Source: JANOYY01 sp043720395 (lineage in GTDB: Bacteria; Actinomycetota; Acidimicrobiia; Acidimicrobiales; JANYDT01). From it: a DNA stretch of 64,000 bases. A model generated the notes under the pieces. The model saw only the letters and a list, made by a program, of their open reading frames with translations. It did no database searches and was not told the DNA's origin. Positions 27,492-36,162 of the stretch are shown here, in pieces. Numbering within the stretch: the first letter of the stretch is position 1; each line of letters begins with the position of its first letter. A program made the translations under genes and the position numbers. Location: NCBI GenBank assembly GCA_043720395.1, contig JAYSSR010000085.1, positions 1 through 64,000 of the forward strand, in the 5' to 3' direction.

Positions 27492-30401
27492 TCAGCGATA
27501 CGAGTCGAGCGGCGGGCAGGCACACACCACGTTGCGGTCACCGAATGCGCCGTCGACGCGACTGACCGGTGGCCAGTACTTTCCGCGGCGAAGTGACACG
27601 GCGGGATACGCCGCCAGCTCGCGCCCATAGGGGTGCGACCACTCGTCGGCAACAACGTCCTCGGCGGGATGTGGCGCATTGCAAAGCGGGTTGTCGTCCG
27701 TGGGCCACTCGCCCGACGCGACGCGGTCGATCTCCGATCGAATCGCAATCATCGCTTCGCAGAACCGATCGAGCTCAGCGAGCGACTCGCTCTCGGTCGG
27801 CTCGATCATGAGCGTGCCGGGAACAGGAAAGCTCATCGTGGGTGCGTGGAATCCGTAATCGATCAGTCGCTTTGCGACGTCATCGACGGTGATGCCGCTC
27901 GAAGCCGTGAGGGGTCGGAGATCGAGGATGCACTCGTGAGCGACTCGCCCCCCGAGGCCCGCGTACAGCACAGGGAAATGTGTGGCGAGACGTGTTGCCA
28001 TGTAGTTCGCGTTGAGGATCGCGACGGCCGTCGCATGCCGAAGGCCGTCTGCGCCCATCATTCGTATGTATGCATATGGAATCGGCAGGATGCCCGCCGA
28101 CCCATACGGCGCACTCGTAAGCGCGCCTACGGGTTCAATCCTCGACGCGGTAGGTGCTCCGATCGACGACGTCCCGTCGAGCGCTGGATGCCCCGGAAGG
28201 AACTGCGCGAGGTGTGCCCGAACGCAAACGGGCCCGACGCCAGGTCCGCCGCCACCATGAGGGATGCAGAACGTCTTGTGGAGGTTTAGGTGGCTCACGT
28301 CTGCCCCGAATGCGCCCGGCTTGGCGACGCCGACGAGCGCGTTGAGGTTCGCCCCATCGAGGTACACCTGGCCTCCAGCCTCGTGCACAAGCTCGCAGAT
28401 CCGAACGATTGCCTCCTCGAATACGCCGTGCGTCGACGGGTAGGTGATCATCAGGGCGGCCAGCGACGACCGGTTTGCGGCGATCTTGTCGGCGAGATCG
28501 GCGAGATCCACGTCTCCGCTTTCATCGCACTCGACTACAACGACACGCAGTCCACACATGGCGGCGCTCGCCGCGTTGGTGCCGTGCGCGGAGCTCGGGA
28601 TCAGGCACACGTTCCGCTGCGGTTCATTTCGGGAACGGTGATACCCGCGGATCGCGAGGAGGCCGGCGAACTCACCTTGCGATCCCGCGTTGGGTTGCAA
28701 CGACACGTTGTCGTAGCCCGTGATCTCGGCCAGCATCGTTTCAAGTTCGCCGATGAGCTGGTGGTAGCCCTCCGCCTGGTCGGTCGGTGCGAACGGGTGG
28801 ATGTCGGCGAACTCCGGCCACGTGATCGGGATCATCTCTGTGGTCGCGTTGAGCTTCATCGTGCACGAGCCGAGCGGGATCATCGTGCGATCCAGGGCAA
28901 GATCGAAGTCGGCAAGTCGACGGAGGTAGCGCAACATTTCGGTCTCTGAGCGGTGCGCCGAGAACACCGGGTGGATCAGCAGCGGTGAGGCGCGAAGCCA
29001 CGCATCGGGCACGCCGACGAGAGGCTGATCGGGCAAGTCGGGCGGGAGGCCAAATCCGCGAAGTACCGCTTGCAAATGCGCGTCGGTGGTCGTTTCATCG
29101 CACGCGATTGACACCGTCGACGTGTCAGAGAGCCGGATGTTCACGCCTTCGGCGAGCACCCGAGCCACGATCTGGGCGGCCGTAGAGCTGGAGGAAGAGA
29201 TATGCACGCTTACGGTATCGAACCACGTGTCGTTCGCGAGATCGAAACCGCCCGCGCTCAGCGCAGCCGCAAGGCGACCCGCCTGACGATGTACGTGACC
29301 AGCAATCCGGCGGAGGCCGTCCGGTCCATGCCAGCACCCGTACAGGCCCGACATCACGGCGAGCAGCACCTGCGCAGTGCATATGTTGCTCGTGGCCTTC
29401 TCCCGCCGGATGTGCTGCTCGCGTGTTTGCAGGGCGAGCCGCAACGCCGTGCGTCCCTTGGTATCGACGCTGACTCCCACGAGGCGTCCGGGCAGCGACC
29501 GTTTGTGAGCGTCTCGAACGGCGATGAAGCCTGCATGTGGTCCGCCAAAGCCGAGTGGGACGCCGAAGCGCTGAGCGGTTCCGACAACGACATCGGCCCC
29601 GGTGGTGCCGGGTGGCTCAAGCAGGACGCAGGCAAGGAGGTCCGCGGTGACGCAAACAAGTCCACCCACGTCGTGCACCGCGTCCGCAGCGTCATGGTGA
29701 TCGACCACTTCGCCACACGTGCCGGGCCAGGCGAGCAGCGCTCCGAACGCCCCGCCCGCCCGAGCCTCAGCGGCCACCGCGGCTGCCGGAACCAGGACGA
29801 CCTCGATCCCGAGCGGCTCGGCGCGGGTCTGAACGACGGCGATCACCTGCCGATGGCAGGCAGCGTCAACGAGGAATCGGTTCACTTTGGACTTGGCCTG
29901 GCGATGGGCGAGCGCCATTGCCTCCGCCGCAGCCGTTGCCTCGTCGAGGAGCGACGCGCTCGCGAGATCCATGCCCGTGAGATCCGCGATCATCGTCTGA
30001 AAGTTCAAGAGCGCTTCGAGGCGGCCCTGGCTGATCTCGGGTTGGTAGGGCGTGTAGGCGGTGTACCAGGCGGGGTTCTCGAGGACGTTGCGCAGAACGA
30101 CCGGCGGAACGATGGTGTTCGAGTAGCCGAGGCCGATCATCGACGTGACGACCTGATTCTTGGCCGCGAGGTTGCGCATCTCGGCAACTGACTGCGCCTC
30201 GCTGATCGGTGCCGGGAGCCGGAGCGGGCAAGTACTACGAATTGACGCCGGGATGGTTTGGTCGAGGAGGTCGTTGAGTGACGCGGCCCCGACCGCCGCG
30301 AGCATCACGCCGACTTCAGTGAGATCGGGTCCGATGTGCCGATTCGCGAACGAGAAACCGTCCTGGTCGAACGATTGAACGGGACTGGGGGTTTCGGGCA
30401 C
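27492..30401 (-). CDS. gcvP: glycine dehydrogenase (decarboxylating), P protein
   Basis: 969 residues, the full-length homodimeric P protein that decarboxylates glycine with PLP and passes the aminomethyl group to the H protein. N-terminal FANRHIGPDLTEVGVMLAAV; the PLP lysine is K709 in HLNLHKTFCIPHGGGGPGVG. Glycine-rich RKFGVPLGFGGPHAGF-like segment GVPLGFGGPHAGFIAV near 280. GTG start with AGGAG at ideal spacing. gcvT and gcvH are not in the window and no glycine riboswitch was seen in the 142-bp upstream region. Confidence 0.95.
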   Translation of the reverse strand: MPETPSPVQSFDQDGFSFANRHIGPDLTEVGVMLAAVGAASLNDLLDQTIPASIRSTCPLRLPAPISEAQSVAEMRNLAAKNQVVTSMIGLGYSNTIVPPVVLRNVLENPAWYTAYTPYQPEISQGRLEALLNFQTMIADLTGMDLASASLLDEATAAAEAMALAHRQAKSKVNRFLVDAACHRQVIAVVQTRAEPLGIEVVLVPAAAVAAEARAGGAFGALLAWPGTCGEVVDHHDAADAVHDVGGLVCVTADLLACVLLEPPGTTGADVVVGTAQRFGVPLGFGGPHAGFIAVRDAHKRSLPGRLVGVSVDTKGRTALRLALQTREQHIRREKATSNICTAQVLLAVMSGLYGCWHGPDGLRRIAGHVHRQAGRLAAALSAGGFDLANDTWFDTVSVHISSSSSTAAQIVARVLAEGVNIRLSDTSTVSIACDETTTDAHLQAVLRGFGLPPDLPDQPLVGVPDAWLRASPLLIHPVFSAHRSETEMLRYLRRLADFDLALDRTMIPLGSCTMKLNATTEMIPITWPEFADIHPFAPTDQAEGYHQLIGELETMLAEITGYDNVSLQPNAGSQGEFAGLLAIRGYHRSRNEPQRNVCLIPSSAHGTNAASAAMCGLRVVVVECDESGDVDLADLADKIAANRSSLAALMITYPSTHGVFEEAIVRICELVHEAGGQVYLDGANLNALVGVAKPGAFGADVSHLNLHKTFCIPHGGGGPGVGPVCVRAHLAQFLPGHPALDGTSSIGAPTASRIEPVGALTSAPYGSAGILPIPYAYIRMMGADGLRHATAVAILNANYMATRLATHFPVLYAGLGGRVAHECILDLRPLTASSGITVDDVAKRLIDYGFHAPTMSFPVPGTLMIEPTESESLAELDRFCEAMIAIRSEIDRVASGEWPTDDNPLCNAPHPAEDVVADEWSHPYGRELAAYPAVSLRRGKYWPPVSRVDGAFGDRNVVCACPPLDSYR

Positions 30402-30483
30402 CTGTTGCTCCTGCGCGGTCTGTTGAACTCAACTCTTGCACGGGAACCTTTCCGCCCGATTCCGACAGGGTCTGATGATGAAC

Positions 30484-30501
30484 TTGTGAACAGTTGTGAA
30501 C
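30484..30501. repeat. TTGTGAAC direct repeats in the gcvP/cyclase divergent promoter
   Basis: Two copies of TTGTGAAC at 30484-30491 and 30494-30501, in exact 10-bp register, 83 bp upstream of gcvP and 43 bp upstream of the cyclase ATG. One helical turn of spacing suggests head-to-tail binding of a regulator or a pair of overlapping -35 elements. Confidence 0.4.
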
Positions 30502-30543
30502 GTTGCTGGACACGCGGGGTGCGGGGCCGGATACTGATCGGCA

Positions 30544-31887
30544 ATGTTGCAGCGTGGAACGACGGAGTCCCACTCGAAAGCAGTCGGTGCCGGTGTCGCG
30601 TGTGGCGAAGTTGCCTACGACGTTGCATCGTGCAGTTTTGCCGACGAGCTACGAGCGGTCCTGGCCCTTGCGTATGACGCGATGCTGCTCATCGACCGCG
30701 ACGGCCGAGTGCGCTACGCCAGCGAAGATGTGCTTCGGCTGCTCGGACGACCGCCGGATGCCTTGATCGGCACGAGCGGTGTGGATCTGCTGCATCCGGA
30801 CGAGCGTGTTGAAGCGCTCGCTGAACTGGTCGCAAGCCTTGAGGGTCCCCGCCTTCGAAGCGCTACCCGGATCATCCGGCTCGCGCAGCCCGATGGTTCG
30901 TTTCGGGAAGTGGAAATCTTCGGTGTGAATACCCTCGAACGTTTCGATGCATACACGGTTGGGCTCCGCGAACTAACGGACAGGCGGGTGTCCGATCGAG
31001 TGATGGCGGCCGACGATGTGCTGTTCCGGCGTCTTGCGACGATTTCGAGCGACCTCATGGTGCTGATCGACCAGAGCATGGGGGTTGTGTACGTAAGTCC
31101 GACCGTGACAACGATGCTTGGTTATTCCATCGAGGCAGCGCAGGCGCTTCCGGCCCTGGAACTCGTCGACATTCGGGATCGATCGGATCTGGAAGGAGTT
31201 ATTGCTCACGCAATGCGTCAGCCCGGCCTTCCTCATCGACTTGAACTGCGTGCCGCGAACTCCGACGGTGGCGTCCGCTGGGTCGAGTTGACCGTCGTGA
31301 ATCTTTTCGATGACCGGCTGGTCGGAAGCCTCGTCTTGCACGCGCGTGATGTTCACGCTCGGCGAATGGTCGAAGATGAACTGCGGTTTCGAGCCATGCA
31401 CGACCCACTCACTGGTTTGCCGAACCGCTACTCCTTCGTGGAGCACCTCAGCGGTGCGGCCCCGATGGCCGAACCAAGTCGTGGACATACTGCGTTGATC
31501 TTCTGTGATCTCGACGGATTCAAGGAAGTCAATGACCGCCACGGACATTCCGTCGGCGACGAGGTCCTGCGGCAGTCGGGAGAACGTCTTCGTTTGGCCG
31601 TTCGTCCGGGCGATCTCGTCGCACGAATTGGCGGCGACGAGTTCTGCGTGGTGTGTCGAGGGCTTGCGAGCGTCCACGACGCGATGGAGATCGCGGAGCG
31701 GATTCGCGCGGCGATTCGCGAACCTATCGATGCAGCCACCGGCGTTGGCGTTGGTGTGAGTATCGGGATCGCGTGGTCGAGTGGGGGTGTCTTCGATGGC
31801 GACCAGCTGCTCAGCGTCGCCGACCGGGCGATGTACGTGGCCAAGAGCGCGGGTCGCAATCGGGTCGAGCTGGTGTCTGTTCCCTGA
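30544..31887 (+). CDS. PAS-PAS-GGDEF diguanylate cyclase
   Basis: 447 residues. Two PAS-like domains at about 35-150 (AMLLIDRDGRVRYASEDVLRLL) and 160-280 (DLMVLIDQSMGVVYVSPTVTTMLGY), then a GGDEF domain from FRAMHDPLTGLPNRYSF. The active-site GGDEF is at 363-367 and an inhibitory I-site RxxD (RPGD, 354-357) lies exactly five residues before it, so product inhibition by c-di-GMP is expected. No membrane segment, so it is a cytosolic sensor. The HD-GYP protein at 11-12.6 kb would be an opposing activity. Confidence 0.9.
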   Translation: MLQRGTTESHSKAVGAGVACGEVAYDVASCSFADELRAVLALAYDAMLLIDRDGRVRYASEDVLRLLGRPPDALIGTSGVDLLHPDERVEALAELVASLEGPRLRSATRIIRLAQPDGSFREVEIFGVNTLERFDAYTVGLRELTDRRVSDRVMAADDVLFRRLATISSDLMVLIDQSMGVVYVSPTVTTMLGYSIEAAQALPALELVDIRDRSDLEGVIAHAMRQPGLPHRLELRAANSDGGVRWVELTVVNLFDDRLVGSLVLHARDVHARRMVEDELRFRAMHDPLTGLPNRYSFVEHLSGAAPMAEPSRGHTALIFCDLDGFKEVNDRHGHSVGDEVLRQSGERLRLAVRPGDLVARIGGDEFCVVCRGLASVHDAMEIAERIRAAIREPIDAATGVGVGVSIGIAWSSGGVFDGDQLLSVADRAMYVAKSAGRNRVELVSVP

Positions 31888-31974
31888 CGCCACGCGCCTG
31901 CTACGTGCGCGCTGGGCTTGCGAGGTTGACGCTTACTACGATGCCAATTGATGACGGGCTCGAAGTGGAAATTC

Positions 31975-32610
31975 ATGCTGTCGGATCGCCTGGTGGCGGC
32001 ATCGCTTGGGCCCGAGCTTCGAACCCGTCGGCTGGTGCTTCGACCGCTTCGGTCGAGTGACGTTTTTGCCTGGCAGGAAGTGCGGCGACGGTGTGCAGAT
32101 TGGCTGATTCCGTGGGAGCCGATCCGTCCGCCGGGGTCGCTCGATCCCACGGCGAGCCGTTCGGCGTTCGACGCTCGGTGCGATCAACGCGACCGGGAGC
32201 GCTCGTTGGGAAGTGCGTTCGGATTTGCCATCGTTGAGGATGGACGCGTCATCGGTGAGTGCAATCTCAACAACGTTCAACGCGGGGCGATGCAGGGTGC
32301 CTACGTTGGGTATTGGATTGACCAGTCACGAGCTGGTCTCGGGCTGATGCCCGAAGCGGTAGTGGGTGTGTTGCGGTTCGCCTTCGAAGAACTCGGACTC
32401 CATCGGGTTCAGATCTCGATCGTGCCTCGCAACCACGCCAGTCGCCGCGTCGTCGAGAAACTTGAGCTGCGAAATGAGGGCATTGCGGAGCGGTACCTGG
32501 AGATTCACGGCGTGTGGGAAGACCACGTGCGGTACGCGATCACGTCCGAGGAGTGGGTAGCGCGACGCAGCGTCCTTGCTGCGACATGGCTCGAACCGGC
32601 GCTCGGCTGA
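31975..32610 (+). CDS. GNAT acetyltransferase, RimJ/RimL type
   Basis: 211 residues. The pattern LRTRRLVLRPLRSSDVFAW, GECNLNNVQRGAMQGAYVGY and AVVGVLRFAFEELGLHRVQI then VPRNHASRRVVEKLELRNEG is that of the N-alpha-acetyltransferase RimJ group. ATG 31975 was chosen because relatives begin about 15 residues before LRTRRL; ATG 31951 and TTG 31948 are in-frame alternatives. Acts on protein N-termini or small amines; the target is unknown. Confidence 0.85.
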   Translation: MLSDRLVAASLGPELRTRRLVLRPLRSSDVFAWQEVRRRCADWLIPWEPIRPPGSLDPTASRSAFDARCDQRDRERSLGSAFGFAIVEDGRVIGECNLNNVQRGAMQGAYVGYWIDQSRAGLGLMPEAVVGVLRFAFEELGLHRVQISIVPRNHASRRVVEKLELRNEGIAERYLEIHGVWEDHVRYAITSEEWVARRSVLAATWLEPALG

Positions 32611-32642
32611 GCCCACCCGGGTACGTGGGGTGCTAGGGGGTG

Positions 32643-34520
32643 CTACAGGTTCGGGTCGCTGGCCCGCCAGCCCCCCCACATGGCGGCGAGGCTGGTCACG
32701 GCAAGGCCGATCAGGTCGGCAAGATCGCCCGCGACCTGAGAAAACGAACTTCCATTGTCGGTAACGAACTTGATACCGAGCCCAGCGGCCGCTAGCCCGC
32801 CGAGGCCTGCCGCCAACGCAGCACCGCAGATCCAGCCCGCCAGCCGCTCGTCGCGTCGTGATCGTCCACGGCCCGCTGCTGCTGCCAGAACGGCACACAC
32901 GATGGCGGACAGCAGGAGTAGTCCGTGCAGCGTCCCGAGGCCGCTGGCGGCGTTCCCAAGCCGATCGGTGAGCGAAACGGCGTTGTTCGCCGAACCACGT
33001 TCTTGACGCGCGGCACCCGCAGTAATGACCGAGAGGCGTAGGACCGCGGCGGTTGCGAGTCCGAGACCGGAGACCAGGAACAAGCCGACGAGGTGACCGG
33101 TCGCTGCGGGGATCATGGCCGGGTTTGGTTTCGTCGCTTGGACAATGGGTGCAGCCGAAGCGGGGGTCCGCGCAAGTACGTGCGGCGGCGTCGATGATGC
33201 CTGCGGCGCATGCGCAGTCGCGGGGCGTTGGTCCCCGTTGGCAGGTGGTTGTAGATCCGCCGTTATTGGCGGGCGCCGGCTCGGCGTGCTTGCCGTCAAT
33301 TTCGGTGTCGCGTGCGCAGGGAGGAGTATGGAACCGTCGTCTTCGCGGCCGAACTCAGCCACGAGATCGCGCTCGATGGTGCGATCAACGTCGGTTACGA
33401 ACGCATCGTCGACGTGCTCGTCGAGCGCAGTGTCGAGGCTCGGTTCGGCCAAGAGGTGGTCGATCTGCTGCTCGATCTCGTCGTCGTCCCATGTAGAACC
33501 CGGCCGCGGTAGTTCGGCGACGGCCGGAACGATCGATCCATCGACGTGCTCTGCGGTGCCCGCCGCGTCGCTTGCTGCCGACGCCGACTCGATCAAGTCG
33601 TGCAGCGGGGGCGCTGGGGTCGCGTCTTCGTCGGTGACGTCCACCTGGGTTTCCGGGGGGATCTGCCGATCGAAGTCGTCCTGGTTGGCGTTGCCCTCGG
33701 CCTCGGCGAGAAGTGCGTCGATCCGCGCTTCTTCGTCCGCTTCCTCGTATGGATCGTCCGATGATACTTCGATCTGAGCTGTCAGTTCGGTTGGCGACAC
33801 GCTCGTGGCGGAACCCCATGAGATCCCACTCGGACCCAGGACCGGTACGACGCTCCCCAGCGGGGTAGCAACTCGGTCGGCCTGGAGTTCAACGTCGGCT
33901 CGGTCGTGCTCTGATGGCGCTATGACGTGGGCCTCGGCGTCGACCGCAATCTCGGGACCTGGTCGGTCGGTCGGCAGGTACTCATCCGCAGCTTCCGTTG
34001 CGTCCGGTTCCTCATCGACGCTGGCCGCGCCGGCATCAGGTTCATCGACGAAACGGTCCTGAGTCTCGGGTGCCCACGGTGAACTGGCCTGCGCCGCAGC
34101 GTCCGTGTCGTCTAGGTTCCGAACCCCGGCGTCGGGAGCGTCGGCATCCCAGGTCGAACCGACGGCGTCAGGGACTTTGGCCTTCCACTTGCGAGCCATG
34201 TCGGCCGTCATGTCGGCGAACTGGGTTTGGTCCGATTCCAACCAGGCGTCGACGTCGGCGGATCGCGGTTCGGCAGCCGGTCGGACGCGCGCTCGGCGGG
34301 TCCGGTCGTTCCAACCGTCGTCCCAGCCCTCGTCTGACCAGGCGTCGGCTGACCAGGGATCGCCGAAGGCCCCAGCACGTGTTGGGTCGTCGACTGGCGG
34401 CCGCGTCGCGCTTCCCGATCCGGTGGCAACTCCGGGAAGGTCGGGACGGGACATGGGCTCTGCCTTGGCGGTACCCCGCCGCAACCAGCCGCGCTTTCCG
34501 CGATTCCCATTTTCGGCCAT
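32643..34520 (-). CDS. large acidic low-complexity protein with C-terminal membrane domain
   Basis: 625 residues, no recognised family. The first 30 residues are basic (GNRGKRGWLRRGTAKAE). Residues 40-400 are strongly acidic and Asp/Glu/Ala-rich with repeated W-containing segments (WSADAWSDEGWDDGWND), then a Pro/Ala-rich linker. The last 160 residues hold four hydrophobic helices, the first beginning LVGLFLVSGLGLATAA. The topology suggests a cytoplasmic disordered tail tethered to the membrane, comparable in style to cell-envelope scaffold proteins. The function is open. Confidence 0.6.
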   Translation of the reverse strand: MAENGNRGKRGWLRRGTAKAEPMSRPDLPGVATGSGSATRPPVDDPTRAGAFGDPWSADAWSDEGWDDGWNDRTRRARVRPAAEPRSADVDAWLESDQTQFADMTADMARKWKAKVPDAVGSTWDADAPDAGVRNLDDTDAAAQASSPWAPETQDRFVDEPDAGAASVDEEPDATEAADEYLPTDRPGPEIAVDAEAHVIAPSEHDRADVELQADRVATPLGSVVPVLGPSGISWGSATSVSPTELTAQIEVSSDDPYEEADEEARIDALLAEAEGNANQDDFDRQIPPETQVDVTDEDATPAPPLHDLIESASAASDAAGTAEHVDGSIVPAVAELPRPGSTWDDDEIEQQIDHLLAEPSLDTALDEHVDDAFVTDVDRTIERDLVAEFGREDDGSILLPAHATPKLTASTPSRRPPITADLQPPANGDQRPATAHAPQASSTPPHVLARTPASAAPIVQATKPNPAMIPAATGHLVGLFLVSGLGLATAAVLRLSVITAGAARQERGSANNAVSLTDRLGNAASGLGTLHGLLLLSAIVCAVLAAAAGRGRSRRDERLAGWICGAALAAGLGGLAAAGLGIKFVTDNGSSFSQVAGDLADLIGLAVTSLAAMWGGWRASDPNL

Positions 34521-34601
34521 TTGCAGAGCCTACGGTGCAGCGCTCGGCGGGCCGTGCACCCTCAGCCGCTGACTGTCACACCCCTCCGTCATGATGGGTT
34601 C

Positions 34602-34985
34602 ATGACCCCTTCCATTCGCAGAGCGACCCCGTCGAGTGAGCGTGTCCCATCGTCTCGTTCGCTGGCCGGAACCTTCACCGATCTCGTACTCGTCGTGAGC
34701 GACGAGGCGCGCCGACTCGGCCTGCATCCGCCCTTTTACCGTTCTCCACCGAAGGCCGGTCTCGATCGGTCAATTCGGCGTCGGGCCGACGGGTCGGTCG
34801 TCGTCGCCGTCACGGTTCGAGGCCGCGATGTTCCGTCGATTGCTCGTGATGTCGTCGAAGGTGTAGTGGTGGCAAACGGGTTAGCCAGCGACGAAGCGGC
34901 GGAATTGTCCGCCCGGCTCCTCGCCGTTGCGGTCGCTGTTGCCGCCGTATCGCCGACGGCTGTAGGACTGGCACCAGCCGCGTGA
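34602..34985 (+). CDS. hypothetical protein
   Basis: 127 residues. Begins with a Ser/Arg-rich segment, then FTDLVLVVSDEARRLGLHPP, RSPPKAGLDRSIRRRADGSV and VVAVTVRGRDVPSIARDVVE. The end is a hydrophobic Ala/Val run, LSARLLAVAVAVAAVSPTAV. It reads as a small alpha/beta protein. No family recognised. It is divergent from the acidic membrane protein gene (82 bp apart) and convergent with the DCC-family gene. Confidence 0.6.
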   Translation: MTPSIRRATPSSERVPSSRSLAGTFTDLVLVVSDEARRLGLHPPFYRSPPKAGLDRSIRRRADGSVVVAVTVRGRDVPSIARDVVEGVVVANGLASDEAAELSARLLAVAVAVAAVSPTAVGLAPAA

Positions 34986-34995
34986 CCGGATTTCG

Positions 34996-35472
34996 TTAGT
35001 CGGAGAACCTGTTGCGGATCGCCGGAGGGAGGATGGGGCAGACGTCGGAGGGTGCCTTTGCCAGACGTTTGCGGTTCCGCGCCACGAGATCGTATCCGGC
35101 GTCTCGGAGCGGGCGGGGAACGGCGTGAAGTGCTCGTCCCACCGCGCCCCAGCGTCCGCCGATTGCCGTAAGTATCTCGGCGACTGCGTCGCTGCGCACG
35201 AGCACCGTCCCGTCGGGTCGAACGACGACGACAGTGTCGACGTTGTGTGCAGGTGAGCCCGTCGGCACGAGGGCCTGATGGGTCGGGCCGCCGAGGGGAG
35301 CGAAATGCACGGCCCCCTCGTGATCGCGTTCGGTGGTGAATTTCACCCCGCTATGGCAGACGCCGCAGCCACCGTCGTAGAACATCCACGTCGGCCCTTG
35401 CGCCTTCGCCGGGTGTGTCGGGGTTTCGCTCACGTCACCATGATGTTGATCTGTGAAGTTTGGTCGGTCCAT
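34996..35472 (-). CDS. thiol-disulfide oxidoreductase DCC family protein
   Basis: 158 residues. The family motif FYDGGCGVCHSGVKF (D-G-x-C-x2-C) is at about residues 31-45, followed by VHFAPLGGPTHQAL and DGTVLVRSDAVAEILTAIGG, all standard for DCC (YuxK-like) proteins of about 130-160 residues. Start at ATG 35472; the frame continues upstream through the tRNA gene on the opposite strand, which cannot be coding. Substrate unknown. Confidence 0.88.
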   Translation of the reverse strand: MDRPNFTDQHHGDVSETPTHPAKAQGPTWMFYDGGCGVCHSGVKFTTERDHEGAVHFAPLGGPTHQALVPTGSPAHNVDTVVVVRPDGTVLVRSDAVAEILTAIGGRWGAVGRALHAVPRPLRDAGYDLVARNRKRLAKAPSDVCPILPPAIRNRFSD

Positions 35473-35505
35473 CGTCGGCTCCGCGCACGTAGCATCGTTG
35501 TCGTT

Positions 35506-35590
35506 GCCCGGGTGGCGAAATGGCAGACGCGGAGGGCTTAAACCCCTCTGGCTCGAAAGGGCCGTACGGGTTCGACCCCCGTCCCGGGCA
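35506..35590 (+). tRNA. tRNA-Leu (anticodon UAA)
   Basis: 85-nt class II tRNA. Acceptor stem GCCCGGG (35506-35512) pairs with CCCGGGC (35583-35589), with discriminator A35590. The anticodon stem GAGGG/CCCTC encloses the loop CTTAAAC with anticodon TAA at 35539-35541. Long variable arm (GGCTCGAAAGGGCC region), T loop TTCGACC. No CCA is encoded. It decodes UUA, a rare codon in GC-rich genomes. Gene relics begin directly at its 3' end. Confidence 0.95.
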
Positions 35591-35661
35591 CGGGCGCGCT
35601 CCTCGGCCGTCATCTTCTTCAGGCGAGCGTCCTTGAGCTCAGTCCAGGTTCGGCGCGTCAT
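35591..35661 (-). pseudogene. truncated XRE-type antitoxin N-terminus
   Basis: On the minus strand from ATG 35661 the frame reads TRRTWTELKDARLKKMTAEE then RARA, typical of the first residues of HigA/XRE antitoxins (R-x-W-x-EL, then MTxEERA). It is preceded by AGAGGAC. The similarity stops exactly at the 3' end of tRNA-Leu, where the frame runs into the tRNA on the other strand. The helix-turn-helix itself is missing. Probably cut at an attachment site. Confidence 0.45.
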
Positions 35662-35746
35662 GTCAGTCCTCTGCGGTGTGTTGTTCGGCGATGCATCGAT
35701 TTGGTGGGCTTCTCTGTCGCCGCTCAGCTGAGGGAGCGAAAGAACG

Positions 35747-35836
35747 CGCATCCCAACGTCGACCATCGCCGATCTTCTCGAAGAAGATACCGACGAAGAG
35801 ATCGCCGAAGAATACGGAATCACCGTGAAGCAGGTG
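35747..35836 (+). pseudogene. DUF433-like antitoxin C-terminal fragment
   Basis: One frame reads RIPTSTIADLLEEDTDEEIA then EEYGITVKQV, matching the C-terminal pattern of DUF433 antitoxins (R-x-P-T-x-T-IA-L ... EIAEEYGI). There is no start and the N-terminal half is missing; after KQV the similarity ends. It is a fragment 150 bp from the tRNA, oriented opposite to the XRE relic. Confidence 0.4.
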
Positions 35837-35911
35837 AGTTGTCTGAAAAACGGCAGCCGGGCGAGAACCTGTTCACCGAACCTGGCGGACGATCGAAGTA
35901 CAAACGGGGCC

Positions 35912-36140
35912 TCACTCGAACCGCGGCGTGCCCATCATCGCTTCGCTCTGCTGCTTGTGCATCCGCTCGTCGAGTGAGATCTGGCGGAAGAGTTCGGCGA
36001 GGCATTCGTATCGACCGAATTCTGCGTCGAACGAACTCCGCACCGGCGTCGTCTCCCACGCATAGTTTTCCCGGACGGCGAGTGCATATTCATGCTCCGC
36101 GTGGTCCTCGAAGTCCGCATTGAGTCGGTAAGACCATGCC
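35912..36140 (-). pseudogene. C-terminal fragment of an alternative-oxidase-like diiron protein
   Basis: About 75 codons ending at the stop at 35912. It contains FEDHAEHEYALAVRENYAWE and ELFRQISLDERMHKQQSEAM, which match the last two iron-binding helices of alternative oxidases (E-x3-H-x-Y and DE-x2-H). No start codon or first two iron-binding helices exist upstream; the homology ends about 25 bp before the creatininase gene stop. A decayed or truncated gene. Confidence 0.5.
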
Positions 36141-36162
36141 GGCCGGGCCTGACCGGGGACGC

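Noticed and set aside
30402..30543. Glycine riboswitch upstream of gcvP
   Set aside because: Only 142 bp, no conserved riboswitch core or tandem hairpins visible; only short direct repeats.
35453..35731. Open frame reading through tRNA-Leu
   Set aside because: The tRNA is certain from its stems and anticodon; the frame is incidental.
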